Source: JACQQW01 sp964520655 (GTDB lineage: Bacteria; Omnitrophota; Gorgyraeia; Zapsychrales; Fredricksoniimonadaceae). From it: a stretch of 64,000 nt of DNA. Every line of letters begins with the position of its first letter. Position 1 is the stretch's first letter. Position numbers and translations under genes: made by a program. Below, in pieces: positions 1 to 9,496 of this stretch. The notes under the pieces are model-generated. The model was not told where the DNA came from, made no database searches, and saw only the letters and a list, made by a program, of their open reading frames with translations. The stretch covers positions 1-64,000 of the forward strand of contig CAZFNI010000001.1 of the NCBI GenBank assembly GCA_964520655.1, read 5' to 3'.

Positions 1-405
1 CCAATGTCGGTGTCGGCACAAGCAATGGCGTTGCCAAGTTAGATGTGCGTGGTGGTGTTTATACTTTAGGTAATATCGGCGTCGGTTCAACAGCGCCTGG
101 AACGGCGTTGGATGTTCAGGGGACGACGCGCACGACGGGATTGCAGCTAAGTACGAGCCCTGCTGCGGGTTATGTGTTGGTCTCTGGATCGACGGGTATT
201 GGTACCTGGATGGCACCGGGAACGATCACAACGGCAGTGACAGCGGGAGGAAGTTTTTCGCAGCTTCAATATAATAATGGCGGGTCGTTCGACGGCATTG
301 TTAATAGTAATGTCACGGCATCAGGTAATATCGGATTTGGGACAACCTTGTCGGCTAATAAATTGGATGTCTCTGGCGGGGTTGGTATCGGGACATCGTA
401 TGCGG
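1..405 (+). repeat. Intragenic direct repeat, copy 1 (period ~976 bp)
   Basis: The stretch encoding SNGVAKLDVRGGVY through GIGTSYAGY closely matches ~977-1385 in DNA and protein. The left end may lie outside the window. Confidence 0.8.
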
Positions 406-2489
406 GTTATAAAACAGCTCCCAGTGACGGGTTGATCGTTGAAGGGAATGTGGGTTTAGGCACTTTCCAAACAACCGCAGGTAAGGTTGTCGTCGGAGGT
501 GTGTCTAACGGAGCAGTAGCTCAAACATGGTTAAGGTCAGGGTCTTCATTGCCAGGATTCTCCATGATCATGTATACAAATGGCGGACAAATGGTCGGCT
601 ATAACAATGGGACGGCTGATTTCTTGCTTCAGGCAGGGGGGACTTCATTTATGGCTGTCACCAGCGGAAATCTGGGTATTGGGACAAGCGATTCTCAATC
701 CAAGTTCTCTGTTGTTGGCGGCAATGTCGGTATCGGCACTTGGACAGCAGCGGGAGGTAATTTGATCGTCAACGGCGGCGGTAATGTGGGCGTCGGCACA
801 GCCTGGCCTGGAACAGCGGTTGATGTCAACGGCACCGTGCGCGCGACAAGTTTCGTGGGAAGCGGTGTGGGGTTGACCGGTGTGCTCGCATTTCCGGCGG
901 GCGGTCTAAACGCGGTGCAGTACGGCGACGGTCTAAGTACGTTGGGTGATGAAAGCAAGCTCTCCTTTGACGGGACCAATGTTGGTATTGGCACAAGCAA
1001 TGGCGTTGCCAAGTTAGATGTGCGCGGAGGTGTGTATGCCTCAGGCAATATCGGCGTCGGATCAACAGCACCTGGAACAGCGTTGGATGTTCAGGGAACA
1101 ACGCGCACGACCGGATTGCAGTTAAGCACGACCCCTGCTGCTGGTTATGTGTTGGTCTCCGGATCAACGGGTATTGGAACCTGGATGGCGCCATCGACGA
1201 TATCAACTTCTGTGAGTGCTGGCGGTAATTCTGGTGAAATGCAGTATAACAGCGGCGGTAATTTTACCGGGATCGTCAACAGCAATGTCACCGCGTCGGG
1301 GAATGTTGGCTTGGGAACAACATTGTCCGCCAATAAATTGGATGTGCAAGGGGGGGTTGGTATTGGTACCTCCTACGCGGGCTACAGACTTGCTCCGGCC
1401 AACGGTGTTGCGGTTCTAGGGAATGTGGGTGTCGGTACATGGATATCGGATGTGGCGAAATTATCTGTCATCGGCAATGCGATCGTCAGCAGTATTGGTA
1501 ATCCAACTAACTCCTCCAATGTCCGTTTATATGTGCATCAGGATACCGCGTTCACGACGGCGTTGGGCGTTGAGTTGACCTCGGCGGCTGGTGCCGGAAG
1601 CCGGGCCATTGAGATATTAGGGAATGCCGCAAATGTTCAGGGTGTGCATATTATGAATAATAGCGGGGCGGTTGGATCTTCCGCGTCTATTGGTTTTGGT
1701 TTGAATTCAGGGGGTTATTTGGCCGGTAACTATGGTTCAGGGTCGCAGATCCGCTCGATCTTAATGAATGCCACTGGCAACGGGTACAATGATTTCACTT
1801 TTGAATCCACAGCCGCTGATGGTTATTTGGAACGCATGAGGTTGACCGCTGCCGGTAATCTTGGTATTGGCACAACAACTCCTTCGAGCAAGTTGGTTGT
1901 GCCTGGCGGTGTTGGTATCGGGACGGGATTAAATTCCATGTTTGTAACGACCTCCGCTCCAACAGGCGGCATGATCATTGAAGGTAATGTTGGTTTGGGA
2001 ACAACAACGCCCCAATCAAAGTTTTCCATTGTTGGTGGAAACGTGGGGATCGGAACATGGACAGCGTCGAGTGCATCTTTGGAAACGACCGGCCTGCGCC
2101 TGATCGGCAACGGCGCCTCTGCAGGAAGTGTGCTTGTCTCGTCCTCGACGGGTATCGGTACCTGGATGGCGCCGGGGACGATCTCAACAACGGTATCGGT
2201 CGGCGGCTCGACTAAAGCGGTGCAGTACAATAATGCCGGTTCTTTGGCGGGGGATGAATCCAGGTTTGCTTTTGATGGAAGCAATGTCGGTATCGGTACG
2301 ACCACACCTCAGGCGGCACTTAGTGTTGCTGGCGGCAATGTGGGTATTGGCACCTGGACAGCTGATGGCGGCAACTTGATCGTTAATGGCGGCGGCAATG
2401 TGGGGATCGGTTCGGCATGGCCGGGTAAGATGTTCGATGTTTTGGGAGATGCGCGTATCAGTGGTAATGTGGATATTGACCTGCAGTAA
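1..2489 (+). CDS. GIGT-repeat surface fibre protein A, 5' end outside the window
   Basis: The reading frame is open from base 3 to the stop at 2487-2489, so the gene starts left of the window; the first in-frame GTG at 45 is an internal codon. The visible ~829 residues are made of short modules of the form 'GNVGIGT' followed by 10-30 variable residues. A ~976-bp stretch is duplicated in tandem (bases 1-~405 match ~977-1385). One module near 1830-1870 carries 'ERMRLTAAGNLGIGT', the pattern seen in phage tail-fibre shafts and proteins with S74-type chaperone tails. No S74-like C-terminus is visible; the protein ends in 'NVDIDLQ'. Inference: a long trimeric or beta-structured extracellular fibre, secreted like its neighbours, though its N-terminus cannot be seen. 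Confidence 0.8.
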   Translation, partial: NVGVGTSNGVAKLDVRGGVYTLGNIGVGSTAPGTALDVQGTTRTTGLQLSTSPAAGYVLVSGSTGIGTWMAPGTITTAVTAGGSFSQLQYNNGGSFDGIVNSNVTASGNIGFGTTLSANKLDVSGGVGIGTSYAGYKTAPSDGLIVEGNVGLGTFQTTAGKVVVGGVSNGAVAQTWLRSGSSLPGFSMIMYTNGGQMVGYNNGTADFLLQAGGTSFMAVTSGNLGIGTSDSQSKFSVVGGNVGIGTWTAAGGNLIVNGGGNVGVGTAWPGTAVDVNGTVRATSFVGSGVGLTGVLAFPAGGLNAVQYGDGLSTLGDESKLSFDGTNVGIGTSNGVAKLDVRGGVYASGNIGVGSTAPGTALDVQGTTRTTGLQLSTTPAAGYVLVSGSTGIGTWMAPSTISTSVSAGGNSGEMQYNSGGNFTGIVNSNVTASGNVGLGTTLSANKLDVQGGVGIGTSYAGYRLAPANGVAVLGNVGVGTWISDVAKLSVIGNAIVSSIGNPTNSSNVRLYVHQDTAFTTALGVELTSAAGAGSRAIEILGNAANVQGVHIMNNSGAVGSSASIGFGLNSGGYLAGNYGSGSQIRSILMNATGNGYNDFTFESTAADGYLERMRLTAAGNLGIGTTTPSSKLVVPGGVGIGTGLNSMFVTTSAPTGGMIIEGNVGLGTTTPQSKFSIVGGNVGIGTWTASSASLETTGLRLIGNGASAGSVLVSSSTGIGTWMAPGTISTTVSVGGSTKAVQYNNAGSLAGDESRFAFDGSNVGIGTTTPQAALSVAGGNVGIGTWTADGGNLIVNGGGNVGIGSAWPGKMFDVLGDARISGNVDIDLQ
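977..1385 (+). repeat. Intragenic direct repeat, copy 2 (period ~976 bp)
   Basis: Second copy of the repeat at 1-405. Differences are mostly synonymous, for example ggtggtgtttat versus ggaggtgtgtat, so the protein sequence is kept while the DNA drifts. Confidence 0.8.
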
Positions 2490-2602
2490 GCAGCTAGAGC
2501 GTACTAAAAAACTTCACTTTTTTGTTCAATTCCTGAGTGTTTCTAATAGTATATAAGATAGCGATATTATCTAGATTTTTTAGATAAATAATTCTTATAT
2601 AC
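2490..2602 (+). promoter_or_regulatory. AT-rich upstream region of fibre protein B, with an inverted repeat
   Basis: This 113-bp gap is much richer in A/T than the flanking genes. It has an inverted repeat TTATCTA (2567-2573) / TAGATAA (2581-2587) with a 7-nt T-rich loop, 16 bp before the next start codon. TATA-like stretches lie at 2547-2557, but no convincing -35 box was found. The region most likely holds a promoter and perhaps an operator. No clear Shine-Dalgarno precedes the ATG at 2603. Confidence 0.4.
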
Positions 2603-5600
2603 ATGAAAAACATTATTCTTCGATCCATAACCTTAATTCTTTTAAGCATTTGCGCGCTCACCTCTGTTGCTGTGTCTGCATATGCCGCTAAAGATTTTAA
2701 TATCAAGAACAACACTCAAAATTATTTTCATGTCGACGGAGCGACCGGTAATATCGGTATTGGGACAACAACGCCCCAGGGAGCTTTTGTTGTAACAAAC
2801 GGCAATGTGGGTATTGGAACATGGGCCACATCAAATAATATGTTAAATGTCCGTGGCAGAGTTGGCATCGGGACGACTTATGCATCGTATTATTCAGCCC
2901 CGGCCAATGGGCTTTTGATCGAAGGCAATACAGGGATCGGAACATATGCTCCTTCGGCGGCGTTACATGTCAGGTCAGCTGGTGCCACGACACCACTTAT
3001 TGTGACATCAGCTTTCAGCAGTACAACTCCGATCATGTCGATCGACGGGGTGGGGAATCTTATCTATGGACCAACGGTGAGTTCCGGGGGTAGTCAGTCA
3101 ATGATCGATTTCGGGAACAATGCGGCAGCGACTACCGGTACAGCGGATTTCTTTTTGATCAACCCCTCCTCAAATAATTCCGCTGGGATCTTTAAGATCG
3201 CGAAAAGCAGCTTTGCTTATTTTGAGATCGATACGAATGGGAAGGTCGGTATAGGAACGGTAAGTCAGGGGAGTTTATTGTCTGTTCTAGGCGGGGCGAG
3301 TTTAGGGGTTTACGCGAGAAGCGCTGCGCCGGCTGGAGGTCTCATTGCTTCAGGTAATGTTGGTGTTGGGACAATTGGCCCGGCAAGCAAGATGGCTGTT
3401 GTTGGGAATATTGGTGTTGGGACAGGGATCAATTCGAGTTATGTGACAACCGCTGCGCCAAGCGGAGGGATGATCATTGAGGGTAATGTCGGATTAGGGA
3501 CAACGACGCCTCAGGATAAATTGATCGTCCTTGGCGGCAATGTCGGTATCGGCACATGGACAGCGGACAATGCGTCGTTGGAAACGACCGGCCTGCGTTT
3601 GATCGGCAACGGCGCGGCGGCGGGCAGCGTGCTTGTGTCATCCTCGACAGGTATCGGGACGTGGATGGCGCCGGGGACGATATCATCGTCAGCCGCATCA
3701 GGATGGTCGACAGGGACGGGAACGGTTTATAATACGACAGGCTCAGATAATGTCGGCGTTGGCACGACAACGCCGCAGGGCGGGTTTGTGGTGACCAACG
3801 GCAATGTGGGTATCGGCACCTGGGCGCCGCAGTCGCTGCTTGATGTGTACGGCGCGGGGGATGCATATTTTACCACCAATGTCGGGATCGGCAGCGTCAA
3901 TCCGACACAGGCGCTCGATGTGGTCGGGACGGGTAAATTTTCTGTTGCGGTTAACGCGCCGGCGATCTCCAATCTAACCTCCAATGGTTTTGTCAAGACC
4001 TCCGGCGGAACAGGGACGCTGTCCGTTGATACGAACACCTATCCCAGCTATTCATCCATGACAACCAATTATTTGCAAAAAGCAACGTCGTCCTCGGCGG
4101 TAGGGAATTCTTCCATATTTGATAACGGCAATGTGGGGATCGGGACAACGACGCCGCAGGGTGGTTTGGTCGTGACCAATGGCAATGTGGGGATCGGGAC
4201 GTGGGCGACTGTTGGAGGCCGATTTATTGTTAAAGGCCCTGGAAATGTTGGAATTGGGACATCAATGCCAGAATCACTATTAACTGTAAATGGGACCTCT
4301 GGTATTATTTCTGATTTGACGACCAATGCATCTCAAACATCTTTTTTTAAAGGCAATTATAATGGTTCTAATTATTTTAATATTTTATTTGGAGGTTCCA
4401 ACGAAATCCAATTTTCCATAACAGATACTGTGGATAATACAAATGGCAATTATTTCATACAGAAATCTGGAGAGACATTTGGTAGGGCTGTTTTTGGCAG
4501 ATCATTTTTAGCCTTTGGTCCAGGAAATACAACAAGAGATGCTTTTATTGAACGATCATCTTCCAGTACATTTCGTATATCATCAGATCAGTCCACAGGA
4601 GCTGCTAATTTATTAGTTACTGGAAATTTAGGTCTGGGTACTTTAACGCCTTCAAGTAAACTCACTGTTGCGGGTGGCTTGGGTATTGGGACAGGTTTAA
4701 ACACGCAGTATGTGACAACTTCAGCTCCAACTGGCGGCATGATCGTTGAGGGTAATGTGGGGTTTGGGACAACCACGCCGAAGGCGAAATTGGCTGTTGT
4801 AGGTGGCAATGTGGGCATTGGTACCTGGACAGCCGATACGGCCTCTTTGGAGACCACCGGCCTGCGGTTGATCGGCAATGGCGCGGCGGCGGGGAGTGTG
4901 CTTGTGTCAACGTCGACCGGTGTTGGAACCTGGATGGCGCCGGGGACAATTTCTTCCTCAGGTGCGGCGTCTGGTTGGTCAACGGGAACGGGAACCGTCT
5001 ATAACACGACGGGGTCGGATAATATCGGTATCGGGACCACAACACCGCAAGGCGGGTTGGTGGTGACCAACGGGAATGTGGGGATCGGGACTTGGACAGC
5101 GAATTCTTTACTGCAGGTTGGTCCACAAATTACAACTACAGCGCTTGCCGGATTTACAGCGATCGCTAATATTGCGGGTAATGTCGATGCGATCAGTGGC
5201 ATCGAAATGAGAAATCTGAGCTCAGGTGTCTCAGCAGATTACAGGTTTTTAGTCAGCGATAATGCGCATGATGCCTATTTAGCTTTTTCAATGCCCTCAA
5301 CGGCAAATACCGGAACGTTATTTGGCATGACAAGGAGCGGTGTTGCCGGGGTATTTACGAATGCAACGACTACGGGAAGGATTCTTGTGTTAGGGACTGT
5401 AACCCAAAATTCAACGGTGTTGGGTACGAACAATACCGAAAGGATGCGGATAAGTTCTTTGGGGAATGTCGGTATTGGGACAACAACACCGCAGGGCGGA
5501 TTTGTTGTGACCAATGGTAATGTGGGGATCGGTACTTGGGCACCCGTTTTAAATCTTGATATTACAGGACAATTTGGTGTAAAACCTTCATCTTCAGGTT

Positions 5601-8600
5601 TTCCTACATCAATAGCCCAAGGCTTAGGCGGAAGATTTTATGCTGTACATCCAAGCAATGACTGGGGTTTTGTTGTAGCAAGAGCTTCAAATGATAATGG
5701 GAATGGAAATCTTACTTTGTATCACACTAGAAATTCGGACGCCTCTGTAAATACGGCGCTTTCAAATGGAGATGGTTTGGGGCGCATTAGTTTTCAAGGG
5801 GCTACTGGTTCAAGCACTGTGATCAATGGTGCTGAGATCCAAGCTATTGTCAACGGCACAGTGAGCGCCGGTGTTTTACCGACCGATTTAATTATTCGTA
5901 CGGGTAATGCGGATGTTAGCAACAGCAGTACTTATGAAAGGATGCGCATAACTTCTGCGGGTAATATCGGCATCGGCACAGCCTCGCCCCAAGCAAAGCT
6001 TTCGATTGTTGGTGGGAATGTCGGTATCGGGACGTGGACGGCGGCGACGGCTTCTTTGGAAACAACCGGCCTGCGTTTGATCGGCAACGGCGCGGCGGCG
6101 GGCAGTGTTTTAGTTTCTACTTCAACAGGTATTGGAACCTGGATGGCGCCGGGGACAATTTCTTCCTCTGGTGCGGCGTCCGGTTGGTCGACGGGTACGG
6201 GAACGGTTTATAACACGACGGGATCTGATAATGTGGGTATTGGAACAATAACGCCTCAAGGTGGGTTGGTTGTGACCAATGGCAATGTAGGTATTGGTAC
6301 ATGGACGACAGCTGGAGGGAATTTGATCGTAATGGGAAATATCGGCATAGGAACGAGTATTCTGACGGGGTATCAACTTGATATCTTTGACAGGCACAAC
6401 GCAGGTAATGGTTCGGCGATAGTCATGAACCTTGCTTCTTCTGGCGCTTCTTCAGGTTCTGGATACGGGGGTATCGATATCAATAATACTTTAGGTGATA
6501 ATGCTTTTATGAATCGTTTTGGTGTTCGCGCTTCGGCTTATCAGTATGGGCTTATCGGAAAGTCTTTAGGTAATAATGGATCAACCATGGGTTCTGCTGC
6601 GGGATGGTTCACTATCCCGCCTGCGGCAGTTCTTGGTGAATCGACGGGAACAACGACTGGTTCAGCCATTGTAGGGGCGTCGGACCAGATCACAACATCG
6701 GATTTGATGCAATTATTGCAAGGGGGTTCCTCTTTTACGGGAAATGGTTTAACGATGAGTTTTGGCAATCAAGGTTCCGGCGGATCTTTTAGTGGGAATT
6801 TCCTTAATTTAAAAGTTAACACAGTCAATAAATTTGTGATCAATAGCTCAGGCAATATTGGTATTGGCACATTGACACCGGTCAATGCTATTGATGTTGT
6901 GGGAGGCGTGGGCATTGGGACAGGGATCAATACGGCCTTTTTAACGTCTTCTGCGCCAGCCGGCGGGATGATTGTTCAGGGTAATGTGGGACTAGGGACG
7001 ACGACGCCGCAAGATAAATTGATCGTTGTTGGCGGTAATGTTGGCATCGGCACCTGGACGGCTGCGACGGCTTCTTTGGAAACGACCGGTCTGCGATTGA
7101 TCGGCAACGGCGCGACGGCGGGCAGCGTGCTTGTGTCATCCTCGACAGGTATCGGGACCTGGATGGCGGCATCGACGTTGGCGACATCAGGAGCAGCTTC
7201 TGGTTGGTCGACGGGGACGGGGACTGTTTATAACACGACAGGGTCGGACAAGGTCGGTATCGGGACGACAACGCCGCAGGGGGGATTTGTCGTCACCAAT
7301 GGCAATGTGGGCATCGGCACCTGGGCACCGCAGGCATTGCTTGATGTTTACGGCACAAGCGACACCTATTTTACGACCAATGTCGGTATCGGCAGCGTGA
7401 ACCCGACACAATCTTTGGATGTTGTGGGGACAGGTAAATTCTCGACAGGGGTGAACGCGCCTAAGCTGACGAATCTGACCAGTAATGGTTTTGTCAAAAC
7501 AGGTTCCGGCGACGGGACGCTCTCCGTTGATACGAACACATATCCCAGCTATTCGTCCATGACAACCAATTATCTGCAAAAATCAACGTCGTCCTCTGCG
7601 GTGGGGGATTCGTCCATTTTTGATAACGGTAATGTCGGGATCGGCACGACGACGCCTCAAGCGAGTTTTGTTGTGTATGGGGGCGGCAAAGTTGGGATTG
7701 GCACATTTGCGCCCTATTCTTTGATCCAAACCCAAATTCAAAGCGCTGGATCGGTAACGACGTTGGGTGTTAAGAATTTGACTAACGGGACTGGTATTGC
7801 TGAATTTGGGGGAACCAGTACCGGGGATGTTTCGGGTATTCGATTTTACAATGCGGATTCAACGGCATTTAATTCCATTAGTCTTGGGTTTAGACATGGG
7901 CAAACCATTGGTCAGGCAGGTGCTCCTCAAGGATGGTTCAAGGCCTATTTACCAAGCGGAACAACGAGTACGGAATTTGGCTTTTTGACGTCGGCAGCCG
8001 GGTATGAGGCCCTGCGCATCAAGGCTTCGGGTAATGTGGGGATAGGGACCATTGAGCCTGGGTCGCTGCTGTCGGTCGCAGGAGGGGTGGGGATAGGGAC
8101 AGGACCTAATACGGCGTATGTTTCAACAGCAGCGCCGGCAGGAGGGATGATCATTCAGGGCAATGTCGGGATCGGCACGACGACACCTCAAGCAGGTTTT
8201 GTTGTGTATGGGGACGGCAATGTGGGCATCGGGACATGGACGGCGGCAACAGCTTCATTGGAAACAACCGGATTACGTTTGATCGGCAATAATGCGGCGG
8301 CGGGAAGTGTTCTTGTTTCGTCGTCAACGGGTATTGGGACGTGGATGGCGGCGGGGACGTTGGCAACATCTGGAGCTGCATCTGGCTGGTCCACGGGTAC
8401 GGGAACTGTTTACAATACGACAGGAAGTGACAAAATTGGTATCGGCACGACTACTCCTCAGGGTGGTTTAGTTGTGACGAACGGAAATGTCGGCATTGGC
8501 ACATGGACTGCAGCGGCGGCTTCTTTGGAAACAACCGGCCTGCGCTTGATCGGCAACAATGCCGCAGCAGGAAGTGTCTTGGTATCGTCCTCGACAGGTA

Positions 8601-9481
8601 TCGGGACCTGGATGGCGGCGTCCACCCTGGCAACGGGGGCTGCGGCTTCAGGTTGGTCGACGGGGACGGGGACGGTTTATAACACGACAGGGTCGGACAA
8701 GGTCGGTATCGGGACGACAACACCGCAAGGCGGTCTTGTGATCACCAACGGTAATGTGGGTATCGGCACCTTTGCCCCGACCCAATTGCTTGATATCAAT
8801 GGGAATATCGCTGCCAGCGGCACGGGCGATAGCTATTTCCTGGGGAGTGTTGGTATCGGTTCGTCTTCGCCAGCGACGGCGCTGGATGTGACGGGAACGG
8901 TTCGTTCAACTGCGATCTCAGCCGGTTCCGGCGGATTTACCGTTGATAGTAGCGGCAATGTGACGGCGGTGGCCAGTACCACGACGACGGGCGGGTATAC
9001 GCAAAGCGGGACCAGCGCCAATACATTTACCGGCACATCGACATTTAGCAATGCCACAAAATCAGCGATCTTTACCGGCGGCAATGTCGGTGTCGGCACC
9101 ACAACGCCGCAGGGGGCATTTGTGGTGACTAACGGCAATGTTGGCATCGGCACCTGGGCGCCTAACTCTACCTTCACATTCAGAGGTTCCCAATCGGCTT
9201 CATTAGGGACATTGGCTGCGGATACTACTCTTGGAACTTCTCAATATACTGTCCTGGTCGATTCTACCTCATCAGCCATCACGATCACGCTGCCGACGGC
9301 GGTGGGGATCACGGGCCGGTGCTACCGCATTAAAGATTGGAAGGGGCAGTCGGCGGTCAATAATATCAACATCGCGACGACTTCAGCGCAAACGATCGAC
9401 GGGGCAGCATCGGCGATCATTAATGTGGCGTATCAGGGGGCGGAATTCTGTTCAGATGGAGCGAATTGGTCCATATTCTAA
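2603..9481 (+). CDS. GIGT-repeat surface fibre protein B, secreted, 2292 aa
   Basis: The N-terminus is a clear Sec signal peptide (residues 1-~28, cut after SAYA). The rest is a long array of 'GNVGIGTTTPQ' / 'NGNVGIGTW' modules. Recurrent longer modules include LETTGLRLIGNGAAAGSVL followed by GIGTWMA (near 3572, 4841, 6050, 7070, 8252, 8519) and GWSTGTGTVYNTTGSD. Non-repeated inserts, generally lower in GC, lie at about 3000-3250, 4260-4630, 5115-5460, 5560-5960, 6350-6850 and 7740-8030; two end in 'ERMRI..xGNxGIGT', typical of phage tail-fibre shafts. The last ~95 residues form a non-repeat domain (CYRIKDWKG ... QTIDG ... FCSDGANW) like the C-terminal heads of some tail fibres. Inference: an exported adhesive or structural fibre. 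The ligand is unknown. Confidence 0.85.
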   Translation: MKNIILRSITLILLSICALTSVAVSAYAAKDFNIKNNTQNYFHVDGATGNIGIGTTTPQGAFVVTNGNVGIGTWATSNNMLNVRGRVGIGTTYASYYSAPANGLLIEGNTGIGTYAPSAALHVRSAGATTPLIVTSAFSSTTPIMSIDGVGNLIYGPTVSSGGSQSMIDFGNNAAATTGTADFFLINPSSNNSAGIFKIAKSSFAYFEIDTNGKVGIGTVSQGSLLSVLGGASLGVYARSAAPAGGLIASGNVGVGTIGPASKMAVVGNIGVGTGINSSYVTTAAPSGGMIIEGNVGLGTTTPQDKLIVLGGNVGIGTWTADNASLETTGLRLIGNGAAAGSVLVSSSTGIGTWMAPGTISSSAASGWSTGTGTVYNTTGSDNVGVGTTTPQGGFVVTNGNVGIGTWAPQSLLDVYGAGDAYFTTNVGIGSVNPTQALDVVGTGKFSVAVNAPAISNLTSNGFVKTSGGTGTLSVDTNTYPSYSSMTTNYLQKATSSSAVGNSSIFDNGNVGIGTTTPQGGLVVTNGNVGIGTWATVGGRFIVKGPGNVGIGTSMPESLLTVNGTSGIISDLTTNASQTSFFKGNYNGSNYFNILFGGSNEIQFSITDTVDNTNGNYFIQKSGETFGRAVFGRSFLAFGPGNTTRDAFIERSSSSTFRISSDQSTGAANLLVTGNLGLGTLTPSSKLTVAGGLGIGTGLNTQYVTTSAPTGGMIVEGNVGFGTTTPKAKLAVVGGNVGIGTWTADTASLETTGLRLIGNGAAAGSVLVSTSTGVGTWMAPGTISSSGAASGWSTGTGTVYNTTGSDNIGIGTTTPQGGLVVTNGNVGIGTWTANSLLQVGPQITTTALAGFTAIANIAGNVDAISGIEMRNLSSGVSADYRFLVSDNAHDAYLAFSMPSTANTGTLFGMTRSGVAGVFTNATTTGRILVLGTVTQNSTVLGTNNTERMRISSLGNVGIGTTTPQGGFVVTNGNVGIGTWAPVLNLDITGQFGVKPSSSGFPTSIAQGLGGRFYAVHPSNDWGFVVARASNDNGNGNLTLYHTRNSDASVNTALSNGDGLGRISFQGATGSSTVINGAEIQAIVNGTVSAGVLPTDLIIRTGNADVSNSSTYERMRITSAGNIGIGTASPQAKLSIVGGNVGIGTWTAATASLETTGLRLIGNGAAAGSVLVSTSTGIGTWMAPGTISSSGAASGWSTGTGTVYNTTGSDNVGIGTITPQGGLVVTNGNVGIGTWTTAGGNLIVMGNIGIGTSILTGYQLDIFDRHNAGNGSAIVMNLASSGASSGSGYGGIDINNTLGDNAFMNRFGVRASAYQYGLIGKSLGNNGSTMGSAAGWFTIPPAAVLGESTGTTTGSAIVGASDQITTSDLMQLLQGGSSFTGNGLTMSFGNQGSGGSFSGNFLNLKVNTVNKFVINSSGNIGIGTLTPVNAIDVVGGVGIGTGINTAFLTSSAPAGGMIVQGNVGLGTTTPQDKLIVVGGNVGIGTWTAATASLETTGLRLIGNGATAGSVLVSSSTGIGTWMAASTLATSGAASGWSTGTGTVYNTTGSDKVGIGTTTPQGGFVVTNGNVGIGTWAPQALLDVYGTSDTYFTTNVGIGSVNPTQSLDVVGTGKFSTGVNAPKLTNLTSNGFVKTGSGDGTLSVDTNTYPSYSSMTTNYLQKSTSSSAVGDSSIFDNGNVGIGTTTPQASFVVYGGGKVGIGTFAPYSLIQTQIQSAGSVTTLGVKNLTNGTGIAEFGGTSTGDVSGIRFYNADSTAFNSISLGFRHGQTIGQAGAPQGWFKAYLPSGTTSTEFGFLTSAAGYEALRIKASGNVGIGTIEPGSLLSVAGGVGIGTGPNTAYVSTAAPAGGMIIQGNVGIGTTTPQAGFVVYGDGNVGIGTWTAATASLETTGLRLIGNNAAAGSVLVSSSTGIGTWMAAGTLATSGAASGWSTGTGTVYNTTGSDKIGIGTTTPQGGLVVTNGNVGIGTWTAAAASLETTGLRLIGNNAAAGSVLVSSSTGIGTWMAASTLATGAAASGWSTGTGTVYNTTGSDKVGIGTTTPQGGLVITNGNVGIGTFAPTQLLDINGNIAASGTGDSYFLGSVGIGSSSPATALDVTGTVRSTAISAGSGGFTVDSSGNVTAVASTTTTGGYTQSGTSANTFTGTSTFSNATKSAIFTGGNVGVGTTTPQGAFVVTNGNVGIGTWAPNSTFTFRGSQSASLGTLAADTTLGTSQYTVLVDSTSSAITITLPTAVGITGRCYRIKDWKGQSAVNNINIATTSAQTIDGAASAIINVAYQGAEFCSDGANWSIF
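3470..4160 (+). repeat. Long intragenic repeat in fibre B, copy 1 (~690 bp)
   Basis: It encodes GNVGLGTTTPQDKLIV through VDTNTYPSYSSMTTNYLQK and SIFDNGNVGIGTTTPQ. It matches ~6968-7657 closely at DNA level, including long identical runs. Copies are ~3.5 kb apart in the same gene. Confidence 0.85.
6968..7657 (+). repeat. Long intragenic repeat in fibre B, copy 2 (~690 bp)
   Basis: Second copy of 3470-4160. The two copies differ at scattered positions (e.g. SVNPTQSLDVV versus SVNPTQALDVV). Such long near-identity inside one gene could support in-frame recombination. Confidence 0.85.
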
Positions 9482-9496
9482 TTAAAAGGAAATAGT

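Noticed and set aside
2603..9481. Regularly spaced repeats that could be mistaken for a CRISPR array
   Set aside because: The repeats are in one open reading frame, vary in length and spacing, and encode conserved peptide modules; no cas gene is present.
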